Source: Pirellulales bacterium (GTDB lineage: Bacteria > Planctomycetota > Planctomycetia > Pirellulales > Thermoguttaceae). Taken from it: a stretch of DNA of 35,573 nt. The translations under genes and the position numbers were made by a program. The notes below the pieces were generated by a model. That model was given only the letters and a program-made list of their open reading frames with translations, ran no database searches and was not told the DNA's origin. The DNA is taken from contig JAFGAY010000225.1 in the NCBI GenBank assembly GCA_016933425.1, forward strand, positions 1-35,573, written 5' to 3'. Shown here in pieces: positions 1-7,816 of the stretch (its first letter is position 1; each line of letters opens with the position of its first letter).

Positions 1-191
1 AAAGGCGGGCAGGCGGGCGCCTATGTCGGCCACCGCGCAGACCTATTAGTTTACCCTAGTTCGACGGCCAACACCAGGGGGGTTTGGACGTATTCTCGAT
101 GTCGCGGAAGCACGCCCAACCATGAAAAACGCCGCACCGGGGCCCAACTCCGCAAACCGCCGGTCCACGTAGAGTCTTGCCGCGAAAACAC

Positions 192-1439
192 TTACGTGTT
201 GCCCCGAGTGGCGTCAAACGTGGCGTGTCGACACGATCCCAACGCATCGGCCAGGTATTCGTATTGCTCGCGAGAATTGTACATCTGGGCCGAAATCCGT
301 AGGACCAACCGCGGCCGGGCGGGCCAGGAGAGAACCGGAACCTCGATGCCATACGACTCCCAAAGTTCCGTCTGCAACGGATGAATGTCGAAAGCCGAAC
401 CGGCGCCGTCGGCCCCAGACGAGTTCTTTTCGTCGGGTAGACGGACCGCGGCCATCGCACCGAGCATCTCCGCCGGGCAAACCGGCTCGACGCCCAACCG
501 CGAGCAAAGAATCTCTCGGGCCTCTCGGGCCAGGGTCCGATTGCGGCGCATCACGCCCGCCAGGCCGCCCTCAAACGACTCCAGAAATCGGATCGCCTCG
601 CCGACGCAAAGCCAGGGCGTCGGATCGTCGGTGCCCACCCAATCGAATTCGTCCTGAAATCGCGAGTGGCCAGGCCGCGGCGAATTCCACCCGTGGCTGA
701 TCACGGTCGGATGGATGCCCTGCTGGCGGTCGGGCCGAACATGGAGAAAGCCGGCCCCCTTGGGCGAACAAAGCCACTTGTGGCAATTGCCCGTGTAGTA
801 GGCCGCGCCCCATCGTTCCAGGTCCAGCGCGATCATGCCGGGCGCGTGAGACCCGTCGACCAGAACGTCGACGCCCCGGGCATTGAATTGCTCGACGAGC
901 CGTTCGATCGGCAGCACAATGGCCGTCGGGCTGGTGACGTGATCGAGTAGAGCCAGCCGCGTTCGGTCGGTGACGTGTTCCAGGACGCGCTCGACGATTT
1001 CGTCCGGCGAGCCGACCGGCACGGGCAGCCGGACCACAACCGCCCGGGCCCCCGTCCGCTCGGCCGTGAATCGGACCGCGTTGGCGCAAGCGTTGTACTC
1101 GTGATCGGTCATGAGGATCTCGTCGCCCGGCCCAAAAGGCAGGCTGCGCAGCACCCCGTTGACCGCCGAGGTGGCGTTGCGCACAAACACGACGTCTTGC
1201 GGAACCGCGCCGACGAGTTGGGCCAGTGCCGCGCGCGACTCGTCGAGTAGTCCGTCCACCTCGCGCATGAAAAACCGGACCGGACCGGCTTCCAATTGCT
1301 CGCGCAGCGCCTGCTGCCGAGCCAGCACGGCCCGAGGGCATGCGCCGAACGAGCCATGGTTGAGCATCACGATCCGCGGATCGAGCGGCCAAGCGGAAAA
1401 CTCCAGCGCCGGCTTCGGGAAAGAGGGAAGCGGATTCAT
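192..1439 (-). CDS. Class V aminotransferase, isopenicillin-N-epimerase-like PLP enzyme
   Basis: A 415-residue fold-type I PLP-dependent enzyme of the class V aminotransferase / cysteine desulfurase / isopenicillin-N-epimerase group, probably cytosolic. Visible features are the N-terminal LNHGSFG segment (residues 26-32), the cofactor-stacking region around NATSAVN (88-94), the PLP-pyridine aspartate in VDGSHAPG (D195) and the Schiff-base lysine in GNCHKW (K221). The length is normal for the family. The start is the first Met. No good Shine-Dalgarno is seen, and no alternative is better. It is divergent from the SMP-30 gene with a 133-bp gap. The substrate (amino acid epimerisation, desulfuration or transamination) cannot be told from the sequence. 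It lacks features that would mark it as a dedicated NifS/SufS desulfurase, and it has no Fe-S assembly neighbours. Confidence 0.88.
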   Translation of the reverse strand: MNPLPSFPKPALEFSAWPLDPRIVMLNHGSFGACPRAVLARQQALREQLEAGPVRFFMREVDGLLDESRAALAQLVGAVPQDVVFVRNATSAVNGVLRSLPFGPGDEILMTDHEYNACANAVRFTAERTGARAVVVRLPVPVGSPDEIVERVLEHVTDRTRLALLDHVTSPTAIVLPIERLVEQFNARGVDVLVDGSHAPGMIALDLERWGAAYYTGNCHKWLCSPKGAGFLHVRPDRQQGIHPTVISHGWNSPRPGHSRFQDEFDWVGTDDPTPWLCVGEAIRFLESFEGGLAGVMRRNRTLAREAREILCSRLGVEPVCPAEMLGAMAAVRLPDEKNSSGADGAGSAFDIHPLQTELWESYGIEVPVLSWPARPRLVLRISAQMYNSREQYEYLADALGSCRHATFDATRGNT

Positions 1440-1498
1440 CGTCGGACCACGAAAACAGCGAGGTTGGTCAAAAGGGAACGCTCCATTGTAACCCGATC

Positions 1499-1527
1499 TT
1501 GTCGGAACGCCAGCTCCGGAGTATGCT
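1499..1527 (+). promoter_or_regulatory. Candidate sigma-70 promoter for the SMP-30 gene
   Basis: TTGTCG (1499-1504) and TATGCT (1522-1527) are separated by 17 bp, each matching consensus at 4 of 6 positions. Transcription would begin near 1534, about 40 nt before the chosen ATG. Prediction by eye only. Confidence 0.35.
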
Positions 1528-1572
1528 TCTGGGAGTCAAATGTCGATCTCTTGGCTCGAAAGGAGAGGTTCC

Positions 1573-2448
1573 ATGATGCGGCCCGAGCTTGTCGTTGATT
1601 GCGACTGTCACACGGGCGAAAATCCCCTGTGGCATCCGACCGAGAAGCGACTTTACTGGGTGGATATTCCCCGAGGCCGGCTGTTTCGCTTCGACCCGGC
1701 CACCGGCCGGCACGAGACTTGCTATGAAGCCGGCGCCGCGATCGGCGGATTCACCATTCAGGCCGACGGGGCGCTGCTGCTGCTGTTGGCCGACGGGGCT
1801 ATCCGCGCATGGCGCGACGGGCGCGTCGCGACGATCCTCGACGGCGTGCCGGAGCTGGTCGGCAACCGTTACAACGACTGCATCGCCGATTCCCACGGGC
1901 GGGTTTTTTGCGGCGTGCTTTCGACGCCCGAGCAGCCGGGCCGGCTCTATCGGCTCGACGTCGACGCCAGCCTGACCGTCATGGACGACGGGCTGGGCAC
2001 GTCGAACGGCATGGGCTTTTCGCTCGACCGCCGGCAGCTCTACCACAGCGACTCGGGCGACCAGTTTCGCCATATCCGGGTTTTCGATTACGATGAATCG
2101 ACCAGCACGCTGACCCGGCCGCGGATGTTGCTTACGGCCGAGCCCGACGAGGGCAAACCCGACGGACTTGCCGTCGACGCCGAGGGTTGCATCTGGAGTG
2201 CCCGATGGGATGGGAGTCTGTTGATCCGCCACGCGCCCGATGGGACGGAAAAATGCCGGATCGAATTTCCGGTCAAGAAGGTTTCGAGCGTGACGTTCGG
2301 CGGGCCCGACTACACGGATATCTACGTCACCACGGCCGGCGGGCACGACCGCCGGAATGAAGGTTCCCTGGCCGGCAGCCTGTTTCGGCTCAATCTGGGC
2401 ATCCGCGGCGTGCCCGAGTTCCCCTCGCGAATCGGCTTGGAGAAATGA
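1573..2448 (+). CDS. SMP-30/gluconolactonase/LRE family hydrolase
   Basis: A 291-residue six-bladed beta-propeller of the SMP-30/gluconolactonase family, which hydrolyses sugar lactones or related esters using a bound divalent metal. Recognisable elements are the N-terminal GENPLWHP segment carrying the metal-ligand glutamate, the ND-C-IAD-HGRVF blade motif, the SNGMGFS-D segment followed by LYHSDSG, and PDGLAVDAEG. The end, TDIYVTTA, is typical of the last blade. The ATG at 1573 is preferred over an in-frame ATG at 1540 because a strong Shine-Dalgarno (AAAGGAGAGG, 1559-1568) lies 4 nt upstream of it. No signal peptide is seen, so it is probably cytosolic. It fits a sugar-acid or aldonolactone step, but nearby genes do not fix the substrate. 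Confidence 0.88.
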   Translation: MMRPELVVDCDCHTGENPLWHPTEKRLYWVDIPRGRLFRFDPATGRHETCYEAGAAIGGFTIQADGALLLLLADGAIRAWRDGRVATILDGVPELVGNRYNDCIADSHGRVFCGVLSTPEQPGRLYRLDVDASLTVMDDGLGTSNGMGFSLDRRQLYHSDSGDQFRHIRVFDYDESTSTLTRPRMLLTAEPDEGKPDGLAVDAEGCIWSARWDGSLLIRHAPDGTEKCRIEFPVKKVSSVTFGGPDYTDIYVTTAGGHDRRNEGSLAGSLFRLNLGIRGVPEFPSRIGLEK

Positions 2449-2501
2449 CGCTTTGATTTTTGGCAACACTTCAGCCGTCGGAAACATTCGACGTGCAAAG
2501 T

Positions 2502-2558
2502 GTTAGCCGTCGAGCCCGCTCGACGTTTGTTAAATCTAGCACGGACTCGACGGCTAAC
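2502..2558. repeat. 57-bp inverted repeat between convergent genes; possible bidirectional terminator
   Basis: Perfect 13-bp arms GTTAGCCGTCGAG (2502-2514) and CTCGACGGCTAAC (2546-2558) flank a 31-nt loop. The left arm also takes part in a nested hairpin, CGTCGAG-CCCG-CTCGACG (2508-2525). It lies between the 3' ends of the SMP-30 gene and the convergent STN-domain gene, so it could end both transcripts, although there is no T-tract. A related core (CGTCGAGCCTGCTCGAC) occurs near 35369-35385, suggesting a dispersed palindromic repeat. Confidence 0.6.
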
Positions 2559-2579
2559 TTCATGGATGAATCAACCGGG

Positions 2580-3848
2580 TTACCGCCGTCGAGGCTGCTC
2601 GACCTTCGGAGCGTCGTCGGGCGGGTTTTCGTCGGGGGCCGCAACGTTTGGAGTGTCGCACGGATCACACGGAACGGCGCAATTGCCCGGTTCACTCTGA
2701 TGGAGCACGCGAACGGCTTGCGATTCGCTCAGAATGTCGCCATAATCGCGATTGGTTACCAGGATGCCATAGGGACGCACGAAGCATTTAAGTCCGGTGC
2801 CGCTACCGTCTTCAAGGGCCTGTAGAAGGGCCGCCAAAGTGACCGATTTGAGTTGCAGCACGACAAGCTCATCGGCCATGCCTGTATCAGCCATGAAAAA
2901 GTTGACGCCCGTTTTCTCTCGCAGATAGGCAATGACTTCCGCCAAGGGTACTTGCGTGAAATTCGCGTCCAGCGTCGTTTGGAGCGCCTTGCGAATCTCG
3001 GGGCTCGCGGTCGCCGCCGGATAGGGAGGATTTTCTGCCACGCCCGATCCTGGCCGCAACATGCCGGCGCGTGGATTGGGAGCACCGGCGCCCGGCAGCC
3101 CGTATGGATCCCACGTCGGCGGAGTTGCAACCCTGTGAAGACGTCCCTGTTTCGGCGGCGCCTGGCCGAGATAGGGTAGTTCCATCTCGATCTGCGCGAG
3201 CTTGGCCCGGGCATCGACGTACTGTTGCAGGAGTTTGTCGTCGTCGGGCGTCTTCTTCAAGGCATCGGAGAGGCATTGCACGGCGCGGCGGCGGACTTCC
3301 CATTGGGCCCGGGTGCGGACGATTTGCCGGGCGACTTCCATACGGGCTCGCTCGACGGCGGCCTGGGCCTGTTGCAATTGGGCTTGCGCTTCGATGACCT
3401 GGGGATTGGTTTCATAGGCCTTCTCGAGCAATGCTTCGAGGCCGGGCAAATCCTCGCCGGCGGGCGTCGCGGCCATGGCCCATTCCAAGACCACCTCGCG
3501 TGGTATGCTGGCGGCTTCCCAAGGATTTGGGCCCGGTTCGCCCGGCGCGCCGAAACCCATTGGATTATGAGGAACGAAGCCGCCCGCCATTCCCGGGACG
3601 CCGCGGTCTCCGTCGCCGATTCTCCCGCCGGGCATCATGGGTCGAAACGGCGAGCTGGCTGGAGCGCCGCCCGCCATTCCTCCCATGGGCCCCATGCCAG
3701 GGCCCGCGAGTCCCGGAGGAGCCATGCCAGGGCGTTTCTCGGCGGCGGCCGGCAGGGCCAGGACAACCACCAAGCCGCAGGCCGCAAGGCCCGTCAGCAA
3801 TCGCGGCGCGAACCATCCCCAATGAATACTAGGTCGATCGGTTTTCAT
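2580..3848 (-). CDS. Secreted Gly/Met/Pro-rich protein with coiled coil and STN (secretin/TonB short N-terminal)-like domain
   Basis: A 422-residue exported protein, third gene of the sigma-factor operon. Residues 1-36 form a signal peptide ending in LPAAA. Residues 37-110 are low complexity, rich in Gly, Met and Pro. Residues about 135-225 are helical and Ala/Gln/Glu-rich, likely a coiled coil. Residues about 284-372 look like an STN fold: the pattern 'ALQTTLDANFTQVPLAEVIA' followed by an LREKTGVNFF strand and a second TLAALLQALE helix is typical. The tail has three Cys and is acidic and proline-rich. STN domains in secretins and TonB receptors contact periplasmic signalling partners, so an envelope role is plausible but inferred. 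The start is firm: AGGAGAG lies 5 nt upstream. It overlaps the preceding gene by 20 nt, indicating translational coupling. Confidence 0.8.
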   Translation of the reverse strand: MKTDRPSIHWGWFAPRLLTGLAACGLVVVLALPAAAEKRPGMAPPGLAGPGMGPMGGMAGGAPASSPFRPMMPGGRIGDGDRGVPGMAGGFVPHNPMGFGAPGEPGPNPWEAASIPREVVLEWAMAATPAGEDLPGLEALLEKAYETNPQVIEAQAQLQQAQAAVERARMEVARQIVRTRAQWEVRRRAVQCLSDALKKTPDDDKLLQQYVDARAKLAQIEMELPYLGQAPPKQGRLHRVATPPTWDPYGLPGAGAPNPRAGMLRPGSGVAENPPYPAATASPEIRKALQTTLDANFTQVPLAEVIAYLREKTGVNFFMADTGMADELVVLQLKSVTLAALLQALEDGSGTGLKCFVRPYGILVTNRDYGDILSESQAVRVLHQSEPGNCAVPCDPCDTPNVAAPDENPPDDAPKVEQPRRR

Positions 3849-4419
3849 CGTTTCTCTCCTGAAGGCGTTCTTGTTTGAGGGCGATTAACAACCAACTGTC
3901 TGTGTCGGTGGCGATGGCCAGCTCCGCGTCGGTCGCGACGGCCAGGGCCTTGCGGTAATAATGGATCGCGGTGGTCACGTCGCCGCGCTGATAAAGGTAT
4001 TCGTCGCTGATCCGTCGCAGCCGCTCGAAACGGCTGGGCGGCTTGCAAGCCGGCCGCGACGCGGCGATTTCCTGCACCGGCTCGCGGACGATGCGAACGT
4101 AATTGGCCGGCTTTGACGGATCGGAGGCGACGGCGGAGCCAGCGGCACTCGCGCGGACGTTGTTGTTGCCGGGCAAACCGGCCGTGACGCCCATGGAACC
4201 TCGGCCGAACTGCGCACTGGCCAGTCCGGCGACGTAACAGGCCGCCAGGGCCGCGACCCAGGCAAACCGCCGTACACGCCGGCGGCGGCGAATCGCGCGC
4301 GTCGATCGGTCCAAAATCGCGCGGCGCAGCACGGCGTCGAGCTTGATTGTCGGCTCAGGCTCGCTCGGCGCGGCAAGCAGTTCGTCCCACTCCGATTCAG
4401 TCCGGTCATGAAGGGTCAT
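3829..4419 (-). CDS. Membrane-anchored protein with C-terminal TPR-like helices, possible anti-sigma factor
   Basis: A 196-residue protein starting at the ATG at 4419, which has a good Shine-Dalgarno (GGAGGT) and overlaps the 3' end of the sigma gene by 14 nt. The longer upstream extension of this frame runs antisense-like across the sigma gene and is rejected. The protein has an acidic N-terminal segment of about 45 residues, an Arg-rich stretch (RRRRRVRR), one membrane segment at about 66-86 and then an exported region. The C-terminal 70 residues hold a TPR-like pair of helices (DEYLYQRGDVTTAIHYYRKA). The position directly after an ECF sigma gene and the membrane topology are those of an anti-sigma factor. 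No zinc anti-sigma H-x3-C-x2-C motif is present, so this role is inferred from context only. Confidence 0.7.
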   Translation of the reverse strand: MTLHDRTESEWDELLAAPSEPEPTIKLDAVLRRAILDRSTRAIRRRRRVRRFAWVAALAACYVAGLASAQFGRGSMGVTAGLPGNNNVRASAAGSAVASDPSKPANYVRIVREPVQEIAASRPACKPPSRFERLRRISDEYLYQRGDVTTAIHYYRKALAVATDAELAIATDTDSWLLIALKQERLQERNDENRST

Positions 4420-5005
4420 CGGACACCTCCGTCGGTTTTCCGTTGGTCTCGAATTTCTCGTAAACTTCGCGAAATGCCCGGCGTGCACGGCCGAGGCGCG
4501 ATTCGACCGCCTTGACGGTTTCCTCGCCCGCCGCGGCGATTTGGGCCACCGTCTGGCGGTCGACGTATTTGGCCCGAAGCACGGTTTCATACGGCTCAGG
4601 CAGTGCGTCGAGCGTTCGCATGATTCGCCGGCTTCGCTCTTCGAGTTCCGTGGCCCGGCCGTTGGTTTCCTCGACGGCCGGCGCGTCGCCCAGCGGGCGG
4701 ACGTGCCGCACGAAAGTCCTGCGCCGCCGCAGGTGGTTGCGCAGAACGTTGATGGCGATTCCGCGGAGCCACGCGGCGAAGCTTGCTCGGGCCGGATCGA
4801 ACCGCCGGACGCGCCGGACGGCGGCCATCCAGGTCTCTTGGACGATTTCGTCGGCCCAGTCGCGCCGGCCGCCGCACCGCCATTGGACATAACGATACAG
4901 CGCGTCGTAAGTGGCGTCGTACCAGGCGCGCCACGCGGCCTCGTCGCCGGCCAGGACGGCCGCCCGCATGGCTCGCTCATGTTCGACGCGGTCGCTGGCG
5001 TTCAT
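4406..5005 (-). CDS. RNA polymerase ECF-type sigma factor
   Basis: A 199-residue sigma-70 family factor with region 2 (about residues 14-80: DALYRYVQWRC, then ADEIVQETWMAAVRR and SFAAWLRGIAINVLRNHLRRRR) and region 4 (LDALPEPYETVLRAKYVDRQTVAQIA plus the helix carrying EETVKAVESRLGRARRAFRE), separated by a short linker. It would direct RNA polymerase to a small regulon, probably including its own promoter. I chose the ATG at 5005 because the extension to 5161 would need a TTG start and has no sigma homology. A TATAAT element lies upstream at 5138-5143. It is first in a three-gene overlapping minus-strand operon with a membrane protein and a secreted STN-domain protein. Confidence 0.88.
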   Translation of the reverse strand: MNASDRVEHERAMRAAVLAGDEAAWRAWYDATYDALYRYVQWRCGGRRDWADEIVQETWMAAVRRVRRFDPARASFAAWLRGIAINVLRNHLRRRRTFVRHVRPLGDAPAVEETNGRATELEERSRRIMRTLDALPEPYETVLRAKYVDRQTVAQIAAAGEETVKAVESRLGRARRAFREVYEKFETNGKPTEVSDDPS

Positions 5006-5137
5006 TCGCTGTCCGGGGGGGCTGTCGCGCGGGTGCCTCGCCGGGAAGCGCCCCGGGGCGGCGGCTTCCAACGGTTTATTGTCGAAAAGGCCATAAAACC
5101 TTCGCGGAAAAAATTTTCGCAAATCCCATGCCGGCTG

Positions 5138-5143
5138 ATTATA
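5138..5143 (-). promoter_or_regulatory. Candidate -10 box (TATAAT) of the sigma-factor operon
   Basis: Perfect TATAAT on the minus strand, about 130 nt before the chosen sigma start. No convincing -35 hexamer is visible at 16-18 bp, so it may be recognised by an alternative sigma factor or be fortuitous. Confidence 0.3.
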
Positions 5144-5168
5144 CCCAATTTCACACGGCAACGGGCGA

Positions 5169-5197
5169 TTGACAAATCGGCACGCGGGGGTTAGACA
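5169..5197 (+). promoter_or_regulatory. Weak candidate promoter upstream of the SRPBCC gene
   Basis: Perfect TTGACA (5169-5174), a 17-bp spacer and a poor -10 (TAGACA, 5192-5197). It reads toward the gene starting at 5321. The -10 mismatch keeps confidence low. Confidence 0.2.
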
Positions 5198-5213
5198 CTC
5201 GGAAAGGTTTTTT

Positions 5214-5283
5214 TACCGCAAAGTCGCACAGATGCAAAAGACGCAAGTGGAGCAAGACGGGGACATTTGCGGCGCTTGCGTCT
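5214..5283. repeat. Short periodic GCAAAG-type repeat with inverted arms
   Basis: Four imperfect GCAAAG/GCACAG/GCAAAAG/GCAAG units lie every 8 nt at 5218-5247. The last overlaps AGACGCAAG (5239-5247), which pairs perfectly with CTTGCGTCT (5275-5283). It is non-coding and lies in the leader of the SRPBCC gene. It resembles dispersed intergenic repeats, but only one copy is visible here. Confidence 0.45.
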
Positions 5284-5320
5284 CTTTCCTTGTTTTTTAG
5301 CGCAACCACGAGGACGTGTC

Positions 5321-5758
5321 ATGACCATGATTTCGGTGAGTTCGGTGATCGACGCCCCGGTCGCCGAGGTTTGGGCGAAGATTCGCGATTTCAACGCCCT
5401 GCCCGACTGGCATCCGGCCATTGCCGAGAGCCACGTTGAAAATGGCGAACCGAGCGATCGGGTTGGATGCGTGCGGAATTTCACGCTTGTCGGCGACGGA
5501 ACGATCCGCGAGCGGCTCCTGGGGCTGGACGACGTTGAGCACGTTTGCACGTATTCCATCCTGAATTCGTCCATGCCGGTCGAGAACTACGTCGCCGCGT
5601 TTCGTCTGCGTCCGGTCACCGACGGCGACCGGACGTATGCCGAGTGGACCGCCCGATTCGATTGCCCGCCGAAGGAAGAAGACGCCTTGATCAAGTTGAT
5701 CAGCCAGGGCGTTTTTCAAGCCGGATGGGACGCCCTGAAACGCCATTTTGCCAAATGA
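5321..5758 (+). CDS. SRPBCC (polyketide cyclase/dehydrase-like) family protein
   Basis: A 145-residue START/Bet v1-like helix-grip protein that would bind a hydrophobic ligand in a deep pocket. The family signature is clear: SSVIDAPVAEVWAKIRDFNALPDWHPAI at the N-terminus (split here as SSVIDAP, VWAKIRDF and LPDWHPAI), VGCVRNFTL, IRERLLGLDD, a central YSILNSSMPVENY strand, and a long C-terminal helix (LIKLISQGVFQAGWDALK). The ATG at 5321 has GAGGA 6 nt upstream. The upstream extension to 5267 runs into repeat sequence and is rejected. It converges with the sigma-54 regulator gene, 17 bp away. The ligand is unknown. Confidence 0.85.
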   Translation: MTMISVSSVIDAPVAEVWAKIRDFNALPDWHPAIAESHVENGEPSDRVGCVRNFTLVGDGTIRERLLGLDDVEHVCTYSILNSSMPVENYVAAFRLRPVTDGDRTYAEWTARFDCPPKEEDALIKLISQGVFQAGWDALKRHFAK

Positions 5759-5775
5759 CGAGGCCTCGCGGCGGC

Positions 5776-7530
5776 TCAGCGCTGGCGGAGCCATTGGTAG
5801 AGAGTACGCCGGGTCACGCCCAGTTGGCGGGCGGCGGCCGCCTTGTTGCCGCCAACGCGAGCGAGGACCTCGTCGAGCCGGGCTCGCTTCACGTCCATGA
5901 TTTCCCTGCGGTCGACCGTTTGGTTCGACGAGGCCGCGGGAAGCGCAATGCGGCCGTCCATCGCCAGCATGTCCTGGATCCATTCCGTTCGGAATCGGGC
6001 GCCTCGGCCAAGGACGAATCCCCGTTCGATTGCCCCGCGCAATTGCCGGATGTTGCCCGGCCAATGATGGCCGATCAGCAATTCCATGACCGCGTCGGGA
6101 ATGGTCGGCGGCCGGCAAGCGTAGCGATCGACGAATTCATAAACGAACTCGCCGACGAGCAGCGGGATATCCTCGGGCCGATCGCGCAGCGGGGGGATGC
6201 GCAGCACCACGGTGCTTAGCCGGTAATACAGGTCGAGCCGAAAATGGCCCTCCTCGATCAACCGCGACACGTCCTTGTTCGAGGCCGCCACGAGGCGAAC
6301 GTCGACCGGAATGGTCCGCTGGCTTCCGACGCGGACGATTTCTCGTTCTTGCAGGACGCGCAATAGGCTTGCTTGGACCGACAGCGGCAGGTCGACCACC
6401 TCGTCCATGAAAAGAGTCGCGCCGTTGGCCGTCTCGAATTTGCCCAGGTACGTCCCCGCCGCGCCCGTGAATGCGCCCTTTTCGTGTCCAAACAACTCCG
6501 ACATGGCGAGGCTCTCGCTCGTGGCGCCACAGTTCCAGCAGACCATGGGCTGGGTGCATCGCGGGCTGAGACGATGGATTTCACGGGCGACCAGCTCCTT
6601 GCCGGTGCCGCTTTCACCGAGAATGAGGACGGGCGCCTTGGACTGGGCGACGCATCGAATGGTCTCGAACAACTCGTGCATCGTCTTGCTGCGCGCCGTG
6701 ATGGCTCCGAGACGATCGTGCTGGGTCTGCGTGGAAGCCAGCTTGAACTGGCGAACCGTGTGGACGATGGTTTCGGCGGCAGGAAAGCGTTCGATGGAAC
6801 TCCCGCCAATGTAGCCCCGGACGCGCGTCCTTTGGAAAACTTGCTCGGCGTCCTGGGGCAAGGCCACGGGACCTCCAAACAGCGTCATGCACGCATCGTG
6901 CCCCGCCTTTTCCAGTCCGTCAATCACTTTATTGATCCCCACAACGGCCCGATCCAGATCGGCCTGGTGGGCCTGGGCTTCGACGGGCCGAGTCTCTGCA
7001 AAACCGAGAGTCAGGTTCAAAATATCGACGCCCGCGTCGGCCATGGCCAGGGCTTGCGGCAGGTTGAAAAAGAACCCGACGGTAAAGAGACCCTGACGCT
7101 TGGCCGCGACGAGCATGTTGATTTCGTCGGCCATGGCGAAACCACTCTCCTCGAGGGCTTCGCGGAACTGGCCATCATAGAATCCGACGGATGGAAAATT
7201 AGTCACGCCGGCAACGCCGTAGTCGTGCGCTTCGTGAAAAAAGGCTTCAAAGTCGAATTCGGGATCGTGGGCACACAGACCCACGATCACCGGCATGTGT
7301 TTCAGTCGCGGGAGAACGTGCCGCTGAGTGATTTCCCAGGTGAGCTTATTGGCATTGGCCACGGGCAGAACGGCCGTCATGCTCGAAAGGCCCTGGCTGC
7401 GAAAGATGCCCGCGTTGAGCACCATGACCAGATCGGCCCCTCCGTCCTCGGCGGCCACAGCCGCCATGCCCGACCCGACGGCCACGCCGATCAGCTTTTG
7501 ACGATGGACGAGAAGATCTTGAAGAATCAC
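5776..7530 (-). CDS. Sigma-54-dependent activator with N-terminal PEP-hydrolase-like TIM-barrel sensor
   Basis: A 584-residue enhancer-binding protein. Residues about 1-265 form a PEP-hydrolase-like TIM barrel (the PF09370 family, known as an N-terminal domain of sigma-54 activators). They align along their whole length with the protein encoded at 14543-15400: shared motifs include [10 protein letters not shown] (111-120), GGP (219-221) and GGSSIERFP (242-250). Residues 275-510 are the AAA+ domain: Walker A GESGTGKE (305-312), sigma-54 contact loop GAFTGA (352-357), Walker B ATLFMDE (371-377), and the arginine-finger region FRLDLYYRL. Residues 561-582 are a Fis-type helix-turn-helix ([20 protein letters not shown]). 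No receiver domain is present, so a ligand rather than phosphorylation should control it. The start is GTG at 7530, without a clear ribosome site. Two histidines of the enzyme-like paralogue are absent here (H182 aligns with T174, H225 with F218), consistent with a non-catalytic sensor. Confidence 0.93.
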   Translation of the reverse strand: MILQDLLVHRQKLIGVAVGSGMAAVAAEDGGADLVMVLNAGIFRSQGLSSMTAVLPVANANKLTWEITQRHVLPRLKHMPVIVGLCAHDPEFDFEAFFHEAHDYGVAGVTNFPSVGFYDGQFREALEESGFAMADEINMLVAAKRQGLFTVGFFFNLPQALAMADAGVDILNLTLGFAETRPVEAQAHQADLDRAVVGINKVIDGLEKAGHDACMTLFGGPVALPQDAEQVFQRTRVRGYIGGSSIERFPAAETIVHTVRQFKLASTQTQHDRLGAITARSKTMHELFETIRCVAQSKAPVLILGESGTGKELVAREIHRLSPRCTQPMVCWNCGATSESLAMSELFGHEKGAFTGAAGTYLGKFETANGATLFMDEVVDLPLSVQASLLRVLQEREIVRVGSQRTIPVDVRLVAASNKDVSRLIEEGHFRLDLYYRLSTVVLRIPPLRDRPEDIPLLVGEFVYEFVDRYACRPPTIPDAVMELLIGHHWPGNIRQLRGAIERGFVLGRGARFRTEWIQDMLAMDGRIALPAASSNQTVDRREIMDVKRARLDEVLARVGGNKAAAARQLGVTRRTLYQWLRQR

Positions 7531-7560
7531 AGTATTCGACTCAATCGCCGCCGGGTGTGT

Positions 7561-7589
7561 ATACTATACGCATGGCATACGTATAGTAT
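7561..7589. promoter_or_regulatory. Perfect 10+10 bp palindrome, candidate enhancer/operator for the sigma-54 activator
   Basis: ATACTATACG (7561-7570), a 9-nt spacer, and CGTATAGTAT (7580-7589). The AT-rich perfect dyad stands out in GC-rich surroundings. Its centre lies about 145 bp upstream of the -12 element of the sigma-54 promoter, a usual distance for an activator site. It is also about 45 bp upstream of the regulator's own start, and its left arm read on the minus strand contains TATAGT, a possible -10, so autoregulation is possible. Binding by the Fis-type HTH is inferred. Confidence 0.65.
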
Positions 7590-7704
7590 TCACCAGGAAC
7601 AGAGCGTTCGTCAAGAAGGCATTACCTTCAGGGATTCATCAGTTCGATCACAACTCGCTTTTGGGTTATGACTTGCGTACCGCATGCGTCTCCGAAAAAA
7701 CTTA

Positions 7705-7721
7705 TTGGCACGACAAGTGCA
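7705..7721 (+). promoter_or_regulatory. Sigma-54 (-24/-12) promoter of the DUF1559/Tm-1/PEP-hydrolase operon
   Basis: TTGGCACGACAAGTGCA matches the family consensus YTGGCACGRNNNTTGCW at 16 of 17 positions, with the required GG-N10-GC spacing (GG 7707-7708, GC 7719-7720). Transcription should begin near 7732, about 85 nt before the GTG of the first gene. A divergent sigma-54 activator and an upstream palindrome complete the expected arrangement. Confidence 0.75.
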
Positions 7722-7816
7722 TCATATATGGCCAGGAGGGTGGAACCATCTAATCCGCGGACATTTGGGGCTGATCACCATATTTTCACCCCTTACTCCG
7801 AGCCCAAGGAATAGCC

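Noticed and set aside
56-460. 134-codon minus-strand ORF at the left edge
   Set aside because: It overlaps the 3' part of the aminotransferase out of frame and has no recognisable features. I see nothing else in positions 1-191.
4420-4980. N-terminal extension of the second gene of the sigma operon
   Set aside because: This part of the 383-codon frame lies over the sigma factor in another frame and is Arg/Ser-rich. A strong ribosome site marks the true start at 4419.
5191-5574. 127-codon minus-strand ORF over the start of the SRPBCC gene
   Set aside because: Half is antisense to the SRPBCC gene and the rest translates the GCAAAG-type repeat.
6373-7671. 432-codon plus-strand frame opposite the sigma-54 activator
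   Set aside because: Antisense shadow of a gene with clear Walker A, GAFTGA and HTH motifs. It has no family features.
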